Of a DNA stretch of 64,000 bases, positions 28,590-37,835 are shown in pieces (within the stretch, counting starts at the first letter, position 1; the number at the start of each line of letters is the position of its first letter). The DNA comes from Thalassobius sp002708925 (GTDB taxonomy: Bacteria; Pseudomonadota; Alphaproteobacteria; Rhodobacterales; Rhodobacteraceae). Where the stretch lies: the NCBI RefSeq assembly GCF_049803795.1, contig NZ_JBNAGJ010000001.1, positions 787,052 through 851,051 on the forward strand. The letters are read 5' to 3'. A program made the position numbers and the translations under genes. The notes under the pieces are model-generated. The model saw nothing but the letters and a program-made list of their open reading frames with translations, was not told the origin of the DNA and made no database searches.

Positions 28590-30554
28590 ATGATTACAGA
28601 GCTTGGCCACTTCGCCCTTATCCTCGCCTTCCTGATCGCAATCGTTCAGGCCGTTGTCCCTTTGATTGGCGCGCACAAGCGCTGGCCGGGCTGGATGGCC
28701 ATTGCCGAACCGGCCGCCAATGCGCAGTTTTTGCTGACGGCGTTTTCCTTTGCCGCGCTGACTTATGCCTTTGTGACCTCGGATTTTTCGCTGCGTCTGG
28801 TGGTGGCAAACTCGCATTCCGCCAAGCCGATGCTGTACAAAGTGTCCGGGGTCTGGGGCAACCATGAGGGCTCGATGCTGCTGTGGGTGCTGATCCTGAC
28901 GCTGTTCGGCGCCATGGCCGCCTGGTTCGGAGGCAACCTGCCCCCAACCCTGAAAGCCCGCGTTCTGGCGGTGCAATCGGCGGTTTCGGTGGCGTTTTTC
29001 GCCTTTATCCTGTTCACCTCGAACCCGTTTTTGCGCATGGCCGTGCCGCCCTTTGACGGCAAGGACCTGAACCCGTTGCTGCAGGATCCGGGGTTGGCCT
29101 TCCATCCGCCGTTCCTGTACCTGGGCTATGTGGGGCTGAGCATGGCGTTCTCCTTCGCCGTGGCCGCCCTGATCGAGGGACGCGTGGATGCTGCCTGGGG
29201 GCGCTGGGTGCGGCCCTGGACGTTGGCCGCCTGGGTGTTCCTGACCATCGGCATCGCCCTGGGATCGTGGTGGGCCTACTATGAGCTGGGCTGGGGCGGT
29301 TTCTGGTTCTGGGACCCGGTTGAAAACGCCAGCTTCATGCCCTGGCTGATCGCCGCGGCGCTGCTGCATTCGGCCATCGTGGTGGAAAAACGCGAGAGCC
29401 TGAAAAGCTGGACCATCCTGTTGGCGATCATGGCGTTTGGATTCAGCCTGATTGGCACCTTCATCGTGCGTTCGGGGGTGATCACCAGCGTGCACGCCTT
29501 TGCCAACGACCCCGAGCGCGGCATCTTTATCCTGGCGATTCTGGCGGTGTTCATGGGGGGGGCGCTGACGCTCTATGCGGCGCGCGCCGGCATCATGGAG
29601 GCCAAGGGCGTCTTTGGCCTGGTCAGCCGCGAAAGCGGGCTGGTCGTGAACAATATCCTGCTGGCCGTCAGCTGTTTCGTGGTGTTTATCGGCACGATCT
29701 GGCCACTGGTGGCCGAGCTGGCCTTTGGCCGGAAACTCTCCGTCGGGGCGCCGTTCTTTAACATGGCCTTTACGCCTTTCATGCTGGTGTTGGGGATCAT
29801 CCTGCCGATTGGCGCGATGATGCCGTGGAAACGTGCGCGGATCGGACGGACGCTGAAGCCGCTGCTGCCGGCTTTGGGGCTGGCGCTGGCCTTGGCCGGG
29901 CTGGCCTGGGCGATGCAATCGGGCCGCAGCCTGCTGGGGCCGGTCGGTGTGTTCCTGGGGGCCTGGCTGGTGGCGGGGGCCGCGACGGACCTGTGGCAGC
30001 GTACCGGGCGCTCGGGGCGGTTTGCCCGTCTGTTGCGCCTGCCGCGCGCCGATTGGGGCAAGGCCACGGCCCACGCGGGGCTGGGGATCACCATGCTGGG
30101 CGTTGCCGGCCTGATGGCCTGGGAGGTCGAGGATATTCGCGTCGTGCAGCTGAACGAACCCTTTGACGTGGCCGGCTATACCCTGACCCTGACCGAGGTA
30201 AACCGCGTGCAGGGGCCGAACTATTTCTCGACCATGGGCACGGTCGAGCTGTCCAAGGACGGGCGCGCGATCTCAACCCTCTATCCGGAAAAGCGCCAGT
30301 ATCCGGTGGCCAGAATGCCCACCACCGAAGCCGCGATCGACAACGGATTCCTGCGTGATGTCTATGCGGTGATCGGCGATCCGCAGGATGATGGCGGCTG
30401 GGCGGTACGCGTCTATTTCAAACCTCTGGCGAACTGGATCTGGGGCGGCTCGATCCTGATGGCCCTGGGCGGGATGTTCAGCCTGTCGGACCGGCGCTAT
30501 CGCGTCGCCGCCGGCGCCCGCAAAACCCCCACGGTAGGAGTGCCCGCCGAATGA
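28590..30554 (+). CDS. ccmF: Cytochrome c-type biogenesis protein CcmF
   Basis: Heme lyase subunit that joins heme to apocytochrome c in the periplasm. The 654-residue polytopic membrane protein contains the WWD domain (WGGFWFWDPVENASFMPWL near residues 233-251), HAKPMLYKVSGVWGNHEGSM-like segment near 83, and SNPFLRMA near 147. About 14 hydrophobic helices are visible. The ATG at 28590 matches the family start (MITELGHFALI); a GTG at 28527 is the alternative. Its stop overlaps the ccmH ATG by four bases. The nearby promoter suggests expression independent of ccmE and the lysis genes. Confidence 0.96.
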   Translation: MITELGHFALILAFLIAIVQAVVPLIGAHKRWPGWMAIAEPAANAQFLLTAFSFAALTYAFVTSDFSLRLVVANSHSAKPMLYKVSGVWGNHEGSMLLWVLILTLFGAMAAWFGGNLPPTLKARVLAVQSAVSVAFFAFILFTSNPFLRMAVPPFDGKDLNPLLQDPGLAFHPPFLYLGYVGLSMAFSFAVAALIEGRVDAAWGRWVRPWTLAAWVFLTIGIALGSWWAYYELGWGGFWFWDPVENASFMPWLIAAALLHSAIVVEKRESLKSWTILLAIMAFGFSLIGTFIVRSGVITSVHAFANDPERGIFILAILAVFMGGALTLYAARAGIMEAKGVFGLVSRESGLVVNNILLAVSCFVVFIGTIWPLVAELAFGRKLSVGAPFFNMAFTPFMLVLGIILPIGAMMPWKRARIGRTLKPLLPALGLALALAGLAWAMQSGRSLLGPVGVFLGAWLVAGAATDLWQRTGRSGRFARLLRLPRADWGKATAHAGLGITMLGVAGLMAWEVEDIRVVQLNEPFDVAGYTLTLTEVNRVQGPNYFSTMGTVELSKDGRAISTLYPEKRQYPVARMPTTEAAIDNGFLRDVYAVIGDPQDDGGWAVRVYFKPLANWIWGGSILMALGGMFSLSDRRYRVAAGARKTPTVGVPAE

Positions 30555-31006
30555 AACGCCTGATCCTGGCCCTGACGATCCTGCTGGCGCTGCCCGCCTG
30601 GGCCGTGCAACCTGACGAAATCCTGGCCGATCCCGCGCTTGAGGCCCGCGCGCGCGAGGTATCCAAAGACCTGCGCTGCCTGGTCTGCCGCAACGAAAGC
30701 ATCGACGATTCCAATGCCGAGCTGGCCCGCGATCTGCGCCTTCTGGTGCGTGAACGCATCCTGGCAGGGGACAGCAACCAAGAGGTCAAGGAATACCTGG
30801 TCGCGCGCTATGGCGAATATGTGCTGCTGAAACCGCTGACCGGCGGGGTGAACTGGATGCTCTGGGGCGCTGGCCCGCTGATGCTGCTGCTGGCGATGGG
30901 CATCGGCTTTGGCTACCTGCGCACACGTCAGAAAGGCTCCGAGGCGCCGGTGCAGGCTCTGTCCGAAGACGAGCAGAAACGCCTTCAGGAAATCATGAAA
31001 GAGTGA
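30551..31006 (+). CDS. ccmH: Cytochrome c maturation thiol oxidoreductase CcmH
   Basis: Reduces the apocytochrome c CXXCH motif or presents it to CcmF. The 151 residues hold a signal sequence (residues 1-18), the redox motif LRCLVCRNESIDDSNA near residue 41 and one C-terminal transmembrane helix (WMLWGAGPLMLLLAMGIGFG near 100). This is the short, one-module form; the TPR part (CcmI) is not in this window. Start and ccmF stop overlap in an ATGA junction, so the two are coupled. Confidence 0.95.
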   Translation: MKRLILALTILLALPAWAVQPDEILADPALEARAREVSKDLRCLVCRNESIDDSNAELARDLRLLVRERILAGDSNQEVKEYLVARYGEYVLLKPLTGGVNWMLWGAGPLMLLLAMGIGFGYLRTRQKGSEAPVQALSEDEQKRLQEIMKE

Positions 31007-31075
31007 CGCGCGGTTTTGCTTTACCTGACCCATCGGTCGGTTATGCTGCACCGTGAACAGGATGAGGAGCCTCCT

Positions 31076-31852
31076 ATGGAGTACCAGACCATCACGCTCG
31101 AAATCAGCCAGAACATTGCCGTTCTGACGCTGAACCGCGCCGATAAGATGAACGCGCTGAATACCCAGATGCGTGCCGAAATCACCGATGCCGCCCTCGA
31201 AGCGGCCAAATCCGCCCGCGTGCTGGTGATCACCGGCGCAGGCAAGGCGTTTTGCTCGGGCCAGGATCTAAGCGACCGGGCCAATGCAGCCAACCTGGAT
31301 CTGGAACGCACGCTGCGCGACGAATACATGCCAATGCTGCGCGCGATCTTTGACAGCCCGATCCCCACAATCTGCGCGGTGAACGGCCCGGCCGCAGGCG
31401 CTGGCGCGAACCTGGCGCTGGCAGCGGATGTGGTGATCGCCACCGAAAGCGCCTATTTCCTACAGGCTTTCACGCGGATCGGCCTGATCCCCGATGCCGG
31501 CGGCACCTACTGGATGACCCGCAACATGGGCAGCGCCAAAGCCATGGGCGCGGCACTGTTCGCCGATAAGATCAGCGCCAAACAGGCCGATGACTGGGGG
31601 ATGATCTGGGAAGCCGTCCCCGATGCCGAATTCCAGGCGATCTGGCAGGCCCGCGCAGCGCATCTGGCCAAAGGCCCGACGCTTGCCTACCAACATGTCA
31701 AAACCGCGATCCGAGGCAGCTGGGACAATTCTCTGGACGAGCAACTGGCGCAAGAAGGCCGCAGCCAGGGCACCTGCGGACAAAGCCGCGACTTCAAAGA
31801 GGGCGTGCTGGCCTTCCTGGAAAAACGCAGCCCCACTTACGAAGGCCGCTAA
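31076..31852 (+). CDS. Enoyl-CoA hydratase/isomerase, PaaG-like
   Basis: A 258-residue crotonase-fold enzyme. It closely follows E. coli PaaG in pattern: FCSGQDLSDR near 62, ICAVNGPAAGAGANLALAAD near 100, FTRIGLIPDAGGTYW near 130, and WGMIWEAV near 175. PaaG isomerises the epoxide of phenylacetyl-CoA to an oxepin-CoA, so a role in phenylacetate or aromatic acid breakdown is suggested; general enoyl-CoA hydratase activity cannot be excluded. There is no other paa gene nearby. The ATG at 31076 has a GAGGAG site 10 bp upstream; the longer frame is not supported. Confidence 0.85.
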   Translation: MEYQTITLEISQNIAVLTLNRADKMNALNTQMRAEITDAALEAAKSARVLVITGAGKAFCSGQDLSDRANAANLDLERTLRDEYMPMLRAIFDSPIPTICAVNGPAAGAGANLALAADVVIATESAYFLQAFTRIGLIPDAGGTYWMTRNMGSAKAMGAALFADKISAKQADDWGMIWEAVPDAEFQAIWQARAAHLAKGPTLAYQHVKTAIRGSWDNSLDEQLAQEGRSQGTCGQSRDFKEGVLAFLEKRSPTYEGR

Positions 31853-31902
31853 CCCGGCCCCCTTCCAATTGGCAGACCTTCTCGGAGGGCCGTCACCCCC
31901 CT

Positions 31903-31923
31903 TTCTTTGCTCTTCAAATACTC
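31903..31923 (-). repeat. Dispersed intergenic repeat, copy 3
   Basis: Minus-strand reading GAGTATTTGAAGAGCAAAGAA. It forms an inverted pair with copy 4 at 31987-32007. Confidence 0.7.
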
Positions 31924-31986
31924 AATTCCCCCCCCGATCTTGGTGCGCACTAACTTTATGTAGCGCCTGTTGAGAGCATGGGATTT

Positions 31987-32007
31987 GAGTATTTTAATCA
32001 GAAAGAA
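31987..32007 (+). repeat. Dispersed intergenic repeat, copy 4
   Basis: Reads GAGTATTTTAATCAGAAAGAA, differing from copy 1 only at two positions in the middle. Inverted relative to copy 3. Confidence 0.7.
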
Positions 32008-32110
32008 ACGGGTATTCGGCAGCACTGAAGAAGTGCAGTGCTGCCTGGGGGGCACTAGGAAGTGGGGTACGGGGCTGAAACTGCCGCAGTGTAACAGGGT
32101 TTGATACGGA

Positions 32111-32138
32111 AAAGGCCACCTCGTGCGAGGTGGCCTTT
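32111..32138 (-). terminator. Terminator of gltA
   Basis: A perfect 13-bp stem AAAGGCCACCTCG / CGAGGTGGCCTTT with a two-base centre, 24 bp beyond the gltA stop; the minus strand continues with TTTTCC. Confidence 0.85.
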
Positions 32139-32161
32139 GTGGTTTTGGGAGTGCGCCGCGT

Positions 32162-33457
32162 TTAGCGGTTTTCGACATCCACGTAGTCGCGGGCGTTTTC
32201 GCCCAGGTACAGCTGACGGGGACGGCCGATTTTCATCTGCGGATCCGAGAACTGCTCTTTCCACTGCGAAATCCAGCCCACGGTGCGCGACAGTGCGAAG
32301 ATCGGGGTGAACATCGAGGTGGGGAAGCCCATCGCTTCGAGGATGATGCCCGAATAGAAATCGACGTTCGGGAACAGTTTCTTTTCGACGAAGTAGGGGT
32401 CGTTCAGGGCGATGTGTTCCAGCTCTTTGGCGACTTGCAGCAGCGGGTTGTCTTCGACGCCCATCAGCTCCAGCACTTCGTCGGCGGACTGTTTCATCAC
32501 GGTCGCGCGCGGGTCCATGTTTTTGTAGACGCGGTGGCCAAAGCCCATCAGGCGGAACGGATCGTTCTTATCCTTGGCGCGGGCGATGAATTCAGGGATG
32601 CGATCAACGGTGCCGATTTCCTTGAGCATCTCCAGGCAGGCCTGGTTTGCGCCGCCATGGGCCGGGCCCCACAGGCAGGCGATGCCGGCTGCGATACAGG
32701 CGAACGGGTTGGCACCCGAGGACGAGGCCAGGCGCACCGTCGAGGTTGAGGCGTTCTGCTCGTGATCGGCGTGCAGGGTAAAGATGCGGTCCATGGCGCG
32801 GGCCAGGATCGGATCCACGTGGTAGGGCTCGGCCGGAACGCTAAAGCACATGTGCAGGAAGTTCGCGGCGTAATCCAGATCGTTGCGCGGATACACAAAC
32901 GGCTGACCGATCGAGTATTTATAGGCCATCGCGGCGATGGTCGGCATTTTCGCGATCAGGCGATGCGCGGCGATTTCACGCTGGCGCTGGTCGCTGACGT
33001 CGGTGCTGTCATGATAGAAGGCCGACATCGCGCCGACAACGCCCACCATGGTGGCCATCGGGTGCGCATCGCGGCGGAACCCACGGAAGAAATTGTGCAT
33101 CTGCTCGTGGATCATGGTGTGACGCGTGATCGTGGATTCGAATTTCTCCAGCTGGGCTGCGGTGGGCAGCTCGCCGTACATCAGCAGATAGCAGACTTCC
33201 AGATAGTGCGATTTCGCGGCCAGCTGGTCGATCGGGTAGCCGCGGTGCAGCAAGATGCCCTGGTTGCCGTCGATATAGGTGATGGTCGAGTCGCAGGACG
33301 CGGTCGAGGTAAAACCCGGATCGTAGGTGAACACCTGGCCCTGGGCATAGAGTTTACGGATGTCCAGCACGTCGGGGCCGACAGTGGGGGACAGGATCGG
33401 CAAGTCGATGGTTTTGCCGTCGAAACTCAGCGTGGCGGTTCTGGTGTTTTCAGTCAT
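32162..33457 (-). CDS. gltA: Citrate synthase
   Basis: Condenses acetyl-CoA and oxaloacetate at the entry of the TCA cycle. The 431 residues are the length of the proteobacterial type II, hexameric form. Catalytic segments are visible: the histidine in WGPAHGGANQACLEML near 265, FGHRVYKNMDPRA with its histidine near 306, and the aspartate in NVDFYSGIILEAMGFP near 365. The ATG at 33457 is 93 bp beyond the gltX stop on the same strand, and its own terminator follows, so it may be monocistronic. Confidence 0.97.
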   Translation of the reverse strand: MTENTRTATLSFDGKTIDLPILSPTVGPDVLDIRKLYAQGQVFTYDPGFTSTASCDSTITYIDGNQGILLHRGYPIDQLAAKSHYLEVCYLLMYGELPTAAQLEKFESTITRHTMIHEQMHNFFRGFRRDAHPMATMVGVVGAMSAFYHDSTDVSDQRQREIAAHRLIAKMPTIAAMAYKYSIGQPFVYPRNDLDYAANFLHMCFSVPAEPYHVDPILARAMDRIFTLHADHEQNASTSTVRLASSSGANPFACIAAGIACLWGPAHGGANQACLEMLKEIGTVDRIPEFIARAKDKNDPFRLMGFGHRVYKNMDPRATVMKQSADEVLELMGVEDNPLLQVAKELEHIALNDPYFVEKKLFPNVDFYSGIILEAMGFPTSMFTPIFALSRTVGWISQWKEQFSDPQMKIGRPRQLYLGENARDYVDVENR

Positions 33458-33550
33458 AGTGTTCCCTTCATCACAGGCCTTGTGCGCGTACCGCTCAGGC
33501 GTTTGGTTTCTGGCTTTCGGGGGGGTGTGCGGGGCAAATCCCGTCCTCCC

Positions 33551-34951
33551 TCAGGCCGCTGCGTCGGTCAGGCGGGCGATGGTTTCTTCCCGCCCAAGGA
33601 CCAGCATCATATCGAGAACGCTAGGGGTTACCGCGCGCCCGGCAAGGGCGGCTCTGAGCGGGCCGGCGAGCTTGCCGAACTTGATACCCTGCGCCTCAGC
33701 GACCTGGTTGGCGGCTGCCTCCAGATCGTCTCGCGTCCAGCTAGCATTTTGCAACTGCGGCGTCAATTCTTTCAGTATACAACGGGATACATCATTCAGG
33801 TTCTTTGCCGCTTTTTCATCCGGGGAAATCGGCCGGTCTGCCAATGCAAACTGAGCCTTTTCAAGGAGTTGCGGATAGGTTTTGGCGCTGCCTTTCAGAA
33901 AGGACATGGCCTGGGACAGGCGCGAAATTTTGTCTTCTTCCAGGGGGGGCATCCCGGTGGCGGCGATGAATTCCTGCAATTCTTTCAGCGCTGCGGCATC
34001 CTCCATTGCGGCCAGGTGCTGCCCGCAGATGTTTTCCAGCTTCTTGAAGTCCAACCGCGCCGGAGATTTGCCGATTCCCGGCAGATCGAACCACTCTTTG
34101 GCCTGAGCATCGGTGAAAAATTCGTCATCGCCGTGGCTCCAGCCCAGACGGGTCAGGTAATTGCGCATCCCGGCGGCCGGATAGCCCATGGCCTGGTATT
34201 CCTCGACCCCCAGCGCGCCGTGGCGTTTCGACAGTTTTTTGCCGTCGGGGCCGTGGATCAGCGGGATATGCGCCCAGACCGGCACGTCCCAGCCCATCGC
34301 GTCATAGACCATCTGCTGGCGCGCGGCGTTCATCAGGTGGTCATCCCCCCGGATCGCATGGGTCACGCCCATGTCATGGTCATCGACAACAACGGCCAGC
34401 ATGTAAACCGGGGTGCCATCGGAACGTAACAGGATCATGTCGTCCAGCTGATCGTTGCGCACGGTCACATCGCCCTGCACCTGATCGCGGATCACCGTCA
34501 CCCCGTCCTGAGGCGCCTTGATCCGCACCACATAGGGGGCGTCCGGATAGGTGCTGGCGTCAGCGTCCCGCCAGGGGCTGCGGTAGAGGGTGGATTTGCC
34601 CTCGGCGCGGGCGGCCTCGCGGAAGGCCTGAATTTCGTCCTGGCTGGCAAAGCACTTATAGGCCTTGCCCTCGGCCAGCAGCTGGCCGGCCACCTCGGCG
34701 TGGCGATCGGCGCGTTCGAACTGGCTGACGATTTCGCCGTCATGGTCCAGCCCCAGCCAGGCCATGCCTTTCAGGATTGCAGCGGTGGCCTCTGGGGTCG
34801 AGCGTTCGCGGTCCGTGTCCTCGATCCGCAGCAGGAATTTGCCGCCGCGCCCACGCGCATACAGCCAGTTGAACAGCGCGGTGCGCGCCCCGCCGATATG
34901 CAGATAGCCAGTGGGCGAGGGGGCGAAGCGGGTGACGACTTGGGTGGACAT
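33551..34951 (-). CDS. gltX: Glutamyl-tRNA synthetase
   Basis: Charges tRNA-Glu, and in many alphaproteobacteria also tRNA-Gln. The 466 residues have the class I signatures: the HIGH-type motif PSPTGYLHIGGARTALFN at residues 11-28 and the KMSKS-type KKLSKRHGALG near 240. The C-terminal anticodon-binding region ends SVLDMMLVLGREETIARL. The ATG at 34951 is used; the TTG two codons upstream is not. An AAAGG site lies upstream. Divergent from comEC. Alphaproteobacteria often have two gltX copies; only one is in view. Confidence 0.96.
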   Translation of the reverse strand: MSTQVVTRFAPSPTGYLHIGGARTALFNWLYARGRGGKFLLRIEDTDRERSTPEATAAILKGMAWLGLDHDGEIVSQFERADRHAEVAGQLLAEGKAYKCFASQDEIQAFREAARAEGKSTLYRSPWRDADASTYPDAPYVVRIKAPQDGVTVIRDQVQGDVTVRNDQLDDMILLRSDGTPVYMLAVVVDDHDMGVTHAIRGDDHLMNAARQQMVYDAMGWDVPVWAHIPLIHGPDGKKLSKRHGALGVEEYQAMGYPAAGMRNYLTRLGWSHGDDEFFTDAQAKEWFDLPGIGKSPARLDFKKLENICGQHLAAMEDAAALKELQEFIAATGMPPLEEDKISRLSQAMSFLKGSAKTYPQLLEKAQFALADRPISPDEKAAKNLNDVSRCILKELTPQLQNASWTRDDLEAAANQVAEAQGIKFGKLAGPLRAALAGRAVTPSVLDMMLVLGREETIARLTDAAA

Positions 34952-35042
34952 GCGCAATTTAACCTTTCGGTAACCATGGAGGGGTTAGCGTTTCCGCCTG
35001 TCTAGCGGTCCCCCGGATCGAGGACAAGAACAAGGACTGGCC

Positions 35043-37058
35043 GTGACGCGCATTCCGTTCATCAGCGACGTGCTGCTGGGGCAGCGTCTGCATCTGCTTC
35101 CCTGGGCACCCGTCTGTCTGGCGCTGGGGATCGGCGGGTATTTCCTGCTGCCGACAGAGCCCGACGGCAAGCTGCTGCTGATCGCGGCCGCCCTGGCGCT
35201 GACCGGGATTGTCGGTGGCTGGCGGCTGGATCCGGAAACCTCGCCTCTGTTCTGGATGGTGGGGCTGGCCGCGCTGGGGGTCTGTCTGGCCAGCGCGCGC
35301 ACCCATATGCTGGAGGGGCCGGTGCTGAGCTGGCGCTATTACGGCGCGGTGCAGGGGCGGGTGATTGCGGTGGATCGCTCCAGCTCGGACGCGCTGCGGG
35401 TCACGTTGGACCGCGTGGTGCTAGAGGATGTCGCACCGCATAAAACGCCCACGCGCGTGCGCCTATCCTTGCATGGCGACTGGAGCCAGCCCGCGCCGGT
35501 GCCGGGCAGTGTGGTGATGTTGACGGGCCATCTGTCCCCGCCCAATGGCCCGGCCGAACCGGGCGGTTTTGATTTTCGCCGCCACGCGTGGTTCCAGCAG
35601 ATCGGAGCGGTCGGCTATACGCGCAACCCGCTGGTTTTGTGGTCTTTTGGCGACGGCGGCGGCGTGGCCGCGATCCGCGCCTACCTGTCCGCGCGTATCC
35701 AGCGCGCGCTGCCGGCTGAGGCCGGGGCCTTCGCCGCCGCGGTGATGACGGGCGATCGCTCGGGGATGGCAAAACAGACGCTAGAGACCCTGCGCGCTTC
35801 GAATCTGGCGCATCTTCTGGCCATTTCAGGCCTGCATATGGGGCTGCTGGCGGGGGTGGTGTTCGGCGGTCTGCGGCTGGGATTCGCTGCGGTGCCCTGG
35901 GTCGGCCTGCGCTTGCCGGCCAAGAAAATCTCGGCCCTTGTGGCCCTTGTGGTCGCGGCGGGGTACCTGGTGCTTTCGGGCGGCAATATCGCCACCGAGC
36001 GCGCCTTTATCATGGTGGCCGTCATGCTGCTGGCGCTGGTGTTCAATCGGCGGGCCCTGTCGCTGCGAGCGGTAGCCGTGGCGGCAATGGTGGTGCTGTT
36101 TCTGCGTCCCGAGGCGCTGTTAAGTGCCGGTTTTCAAATGTCTTTTGCTGCAACGACCGCGCTGGTGGCGGTGTTCGGCCTGATCCGGGATCATAAGCTG
36201 CGGATCGGCCCTGCGTGGGTACAGCCGGTGATCGCGGTGGTGATTTCTTCGGTTGTCGCGGGGGCGGCGACCGCGCCCTTTGGCGCTGCGCATTTTAATC
36301 AGGTCTCGCAGTTGGGGCTGATCGCGAATCTGTCCTCGGTGCCGTTGATGGGGGTGCTGGTGATCCCGGCGGGGGTGATTGCGATGTGCCTGATGCCGCT
36401 GGGGCTGGAATGGATCGCGCTTTGGGTCATGGGGCTGGGGATGCGCTGGATTCTGGGCGTGGCCGATTGGGTGGCGGGGCTGGAAGGCGCGGTGCGGTTC
36501 GTGGTCAGCCCGCAATGGTACGTGCTGCCGCTGCTGACCGTCGGAGCCCTGATCGTCGCGCTCTGGCAAGGAAAGGGGCGTTGGGCCGGAGCGCCGATCT
36601 GCGTGTTTGCTCTGGTGCTATGGTCGGGCAGCGCCCGCCCGCTGATGCTGATTTCCGAACAGGGGGCGTTGGTGGGGCTGCAAACAGGCGAGGCGCGGGC
36701 GCTCAGCCGGGCGCGCGGGCAGGGATTCGTGGCGCGGAGCTGGTTGGAAAATGACGGGCTGAGGCGGGATCAGGCGGCGGCCGCGCAGCTGTGGCCGGTG
36801 GTGCCCGTGGTGGACGGATTGCATGTGCAGGTGGTACGCGGCAAACGGGCGCAGGAAACGGTAAGCTGCACCGCGCAGGACTGGGTGATCTCGGACCGGG
36901 TGCTGCCTCAGGGGCTGCCCTGCCGGGTGACCGATGCGCGGGTGACGCGGCGGACAGGTGCCCTTGCGCTGTATGAAACCGCGCGGGGGATCGAGATCAG
37001 ATCGGCCAATGCCCGCGCGGGCTGTCGCCCCTGGAGCCGGTGCCCGTCACGTCAGTAA
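35043..37058 (+). CDS. comEC: ComEC/Rec2-family DNA uptake channel protein
   Basis: Predicted inner-membrane channel for single-stranded DNA during natural transformation. The 671 residues contain a DUF4131-like N-terminal domain with an OB-like region (residues 95-200) and the competence domain with LAHLLAISGLHMGLLAG near 257, SGGNIATERAFIM near 310 and SAGFQMSFAATTALV near 360. About ten membrane helices follow. The long ComEC C-terminal metallo-beta-lactamase domain is absent: no HxHxDH motif is seen in the last 150 residues. The start is GTG 35043 with an AAGGA site. Its stop overlaps the convergent lexA stop by 7 bp. Confidence 0.9.
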   Translation: MTRIPFISDVLLGQRLHLLPWAPVCLALGIGGYFLLPTEPDGKLLLIAAALALTGIVGGWRLDPETSPLFWMVGLAALGVCLASARTHMLEGPVLSWRYYGAVQGRVIAVDRSSSDALRVTLDRVVLEDVAPHKTPTRVRLSLHGDWSQPAPVPGSVVMLTGHLSPPNGPAEPGGFDFRRHAWFQQIGAVGYTRNPLVLWSFGDGGGVAAIRAYLSARIQRALPAEAGAFAAAVMTGDRSGMAKQTLETLRASNLAHLLAISGLHMGLLAGVVFGGLRLGFAAVPWVGLRLPAKKISALVALVVAAGYLVLSGGNIATERAFIMVAVMLLALVFNRRALSLRAVAVAAMVVLFLRPEALLSAGFQMSFAATTALVAVFGLIRDHKLRIGPAWVQPVIAVVISSVVAGAATAPFGAAHFNQVSQLGLIANLSSVPLMGVLVIPAGVIAMCLMPLGLEWIALWVMGLGMRWILGVADWVAGLEGAVRFVVSPQWYVLPLLTVGALIVALWQGKGRWAGAPICVFALVLWSGSARPLMLISEQGALVGLQTGEARALSRARGQGFVARSWLENDGLRRDQAAAAQLWPVVPVVDGLHVQVVRGKRAQETVSCTAQDWVISDRVLPQGLPCRVTDARVTRRTGALALYETARGIEIRSANARAGCRPWSRCPSRQ

Positions 37059-37744
37059 CTGCGGATCAGACCAACCAGACGGCCCTGCACCTTAACCTTA
37101 TCCTCGGGCAGGACGCGGGTTTCATAGGCAGGGTTCGCGGCCTCCAGCGCAATGGCATTGCCGCGCCGGAAATAGCGTTTCAGCGTGGCCTCGTGATCCT
37201 CGACCAGGGCCACGACGATATCGCCGTTATCCGCGGCCGAGGTTTCGCGGATGATCACCACATCTCCATCGTTGATCCCCGCATCGATCATCGAGTCGCC
37301 CTTCACCTCCAGTGCGTAATGCTCGCCCTGACCGGACAGCATCTGATTGGGCACGGCCACCTGGCTGGAGGCATGAGAGATCGCCTCGATCGGGACACCG
37401 GCGGCGATACGGCCCATGATGGGCAGTTGCACGGCCTGAACGGCCTCGATCGGCAGGGCGGCGGACGGGGTGCTGTCGGGGCGGTCGCCCTCGATCACGC
37501 GGGGGCTGAAACCGGCCTCTCCGCCCATCGATTCGGGCAGTTTGACAATCTCGATCGCGCGGGCGCGGTGGGCCAGGCGGCGGATGAAACCACGTTCCTC
37601 CAGCGCGGTGATCAGCCGGTGAATCCCCGATTTCGAGCGCAGATCCAGCGCCTCTTTCATCTCATCAAACGAGGGGGGCACACCGTCGCGCTGGACGCGT
37701 TTATGGATAAATTGCAGCAAATCCAGTTGTTTTTTGGTCAGCAT
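37052..37744 (-). CDS. lexA: SOS repressor LexA
   Basis: Repressor of DNA-damage genes that self-cleaves with RecA. The 230 residues show an N-terminal winged helix (LTKKQLDLLQFIHKRVQRDG), a cleavage site in GRIAAGVPIEAI near residue 130 (Ala-Gly bond), the catalytic serine in VKGDSMIDAG near 150 and the lysine in ATLKRYFRRG near 190. The ATG at 37744 follows a GGAGG site. A GTTC-N7-GTTC box upstream at 37777 indicates autoregulation. It may also receive transcription from moeA, 91 bp upstream. Confidence 0.97.
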   Translation of the reverse strand: MLTKKQLDLLQFIHKRVQRDGVPPSFDEMKEALDLRSKSGIHRLITALEERGFIRRLAHRARAIEIVKLPESMGGEAGFSPRVIEGDRPDSTPSAALPIEAVQAVQLPIMGRIAAGVPIEAISHASSQVAVPNQMLSGQGEHYALEVKGDSMIDAGINDGDVVIIRETSAADNGDIVVALVEDHEATLKRYFRRGNAIALEAANPAYETRVLPEDKVKVQGRLVGLIRSY

Positions 37745-37776
37745 ATGCCACCTCCAAGCCTGTCCGGTTTGGGTTT

Positions 37777-37791
37777 GTTCTACGCATGTTC
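37777..37791 (-). promoter_or_regulatory. Alphaproteobacterial SOS box upstream of lexA
   Basis: GTTC-TACGCAT-GTTC, an exact match to the GTTC-N7-GTTC (GAAC-N7-GAAC on the other strand) motif bound by LexA in alphaproteobacteria. It is 33 bp upstream of the lexA ATG. Confidence 0.85.
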
Positions 37792-37835
37792 TTGTTTTGT
37801 GTCAAGTCCGGTGGCAATATCCGGCGGTGCTGCTG

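Larger units (their letters stand above)
31853..32110. other. Non-coding stretch between paaG-like gene and gltA
   Basis: About 260 bp without a credible gene. It holds two copies of the dispersed 21-bp repeat in opposite orientation (31903-31923 and 31987-32007), which flank a 63-bp segment and could fold as an imperfect hairpin, and poly-C runs near 31896 and 31928. I see no promoter or RNA gene. Confidence 0.6.
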
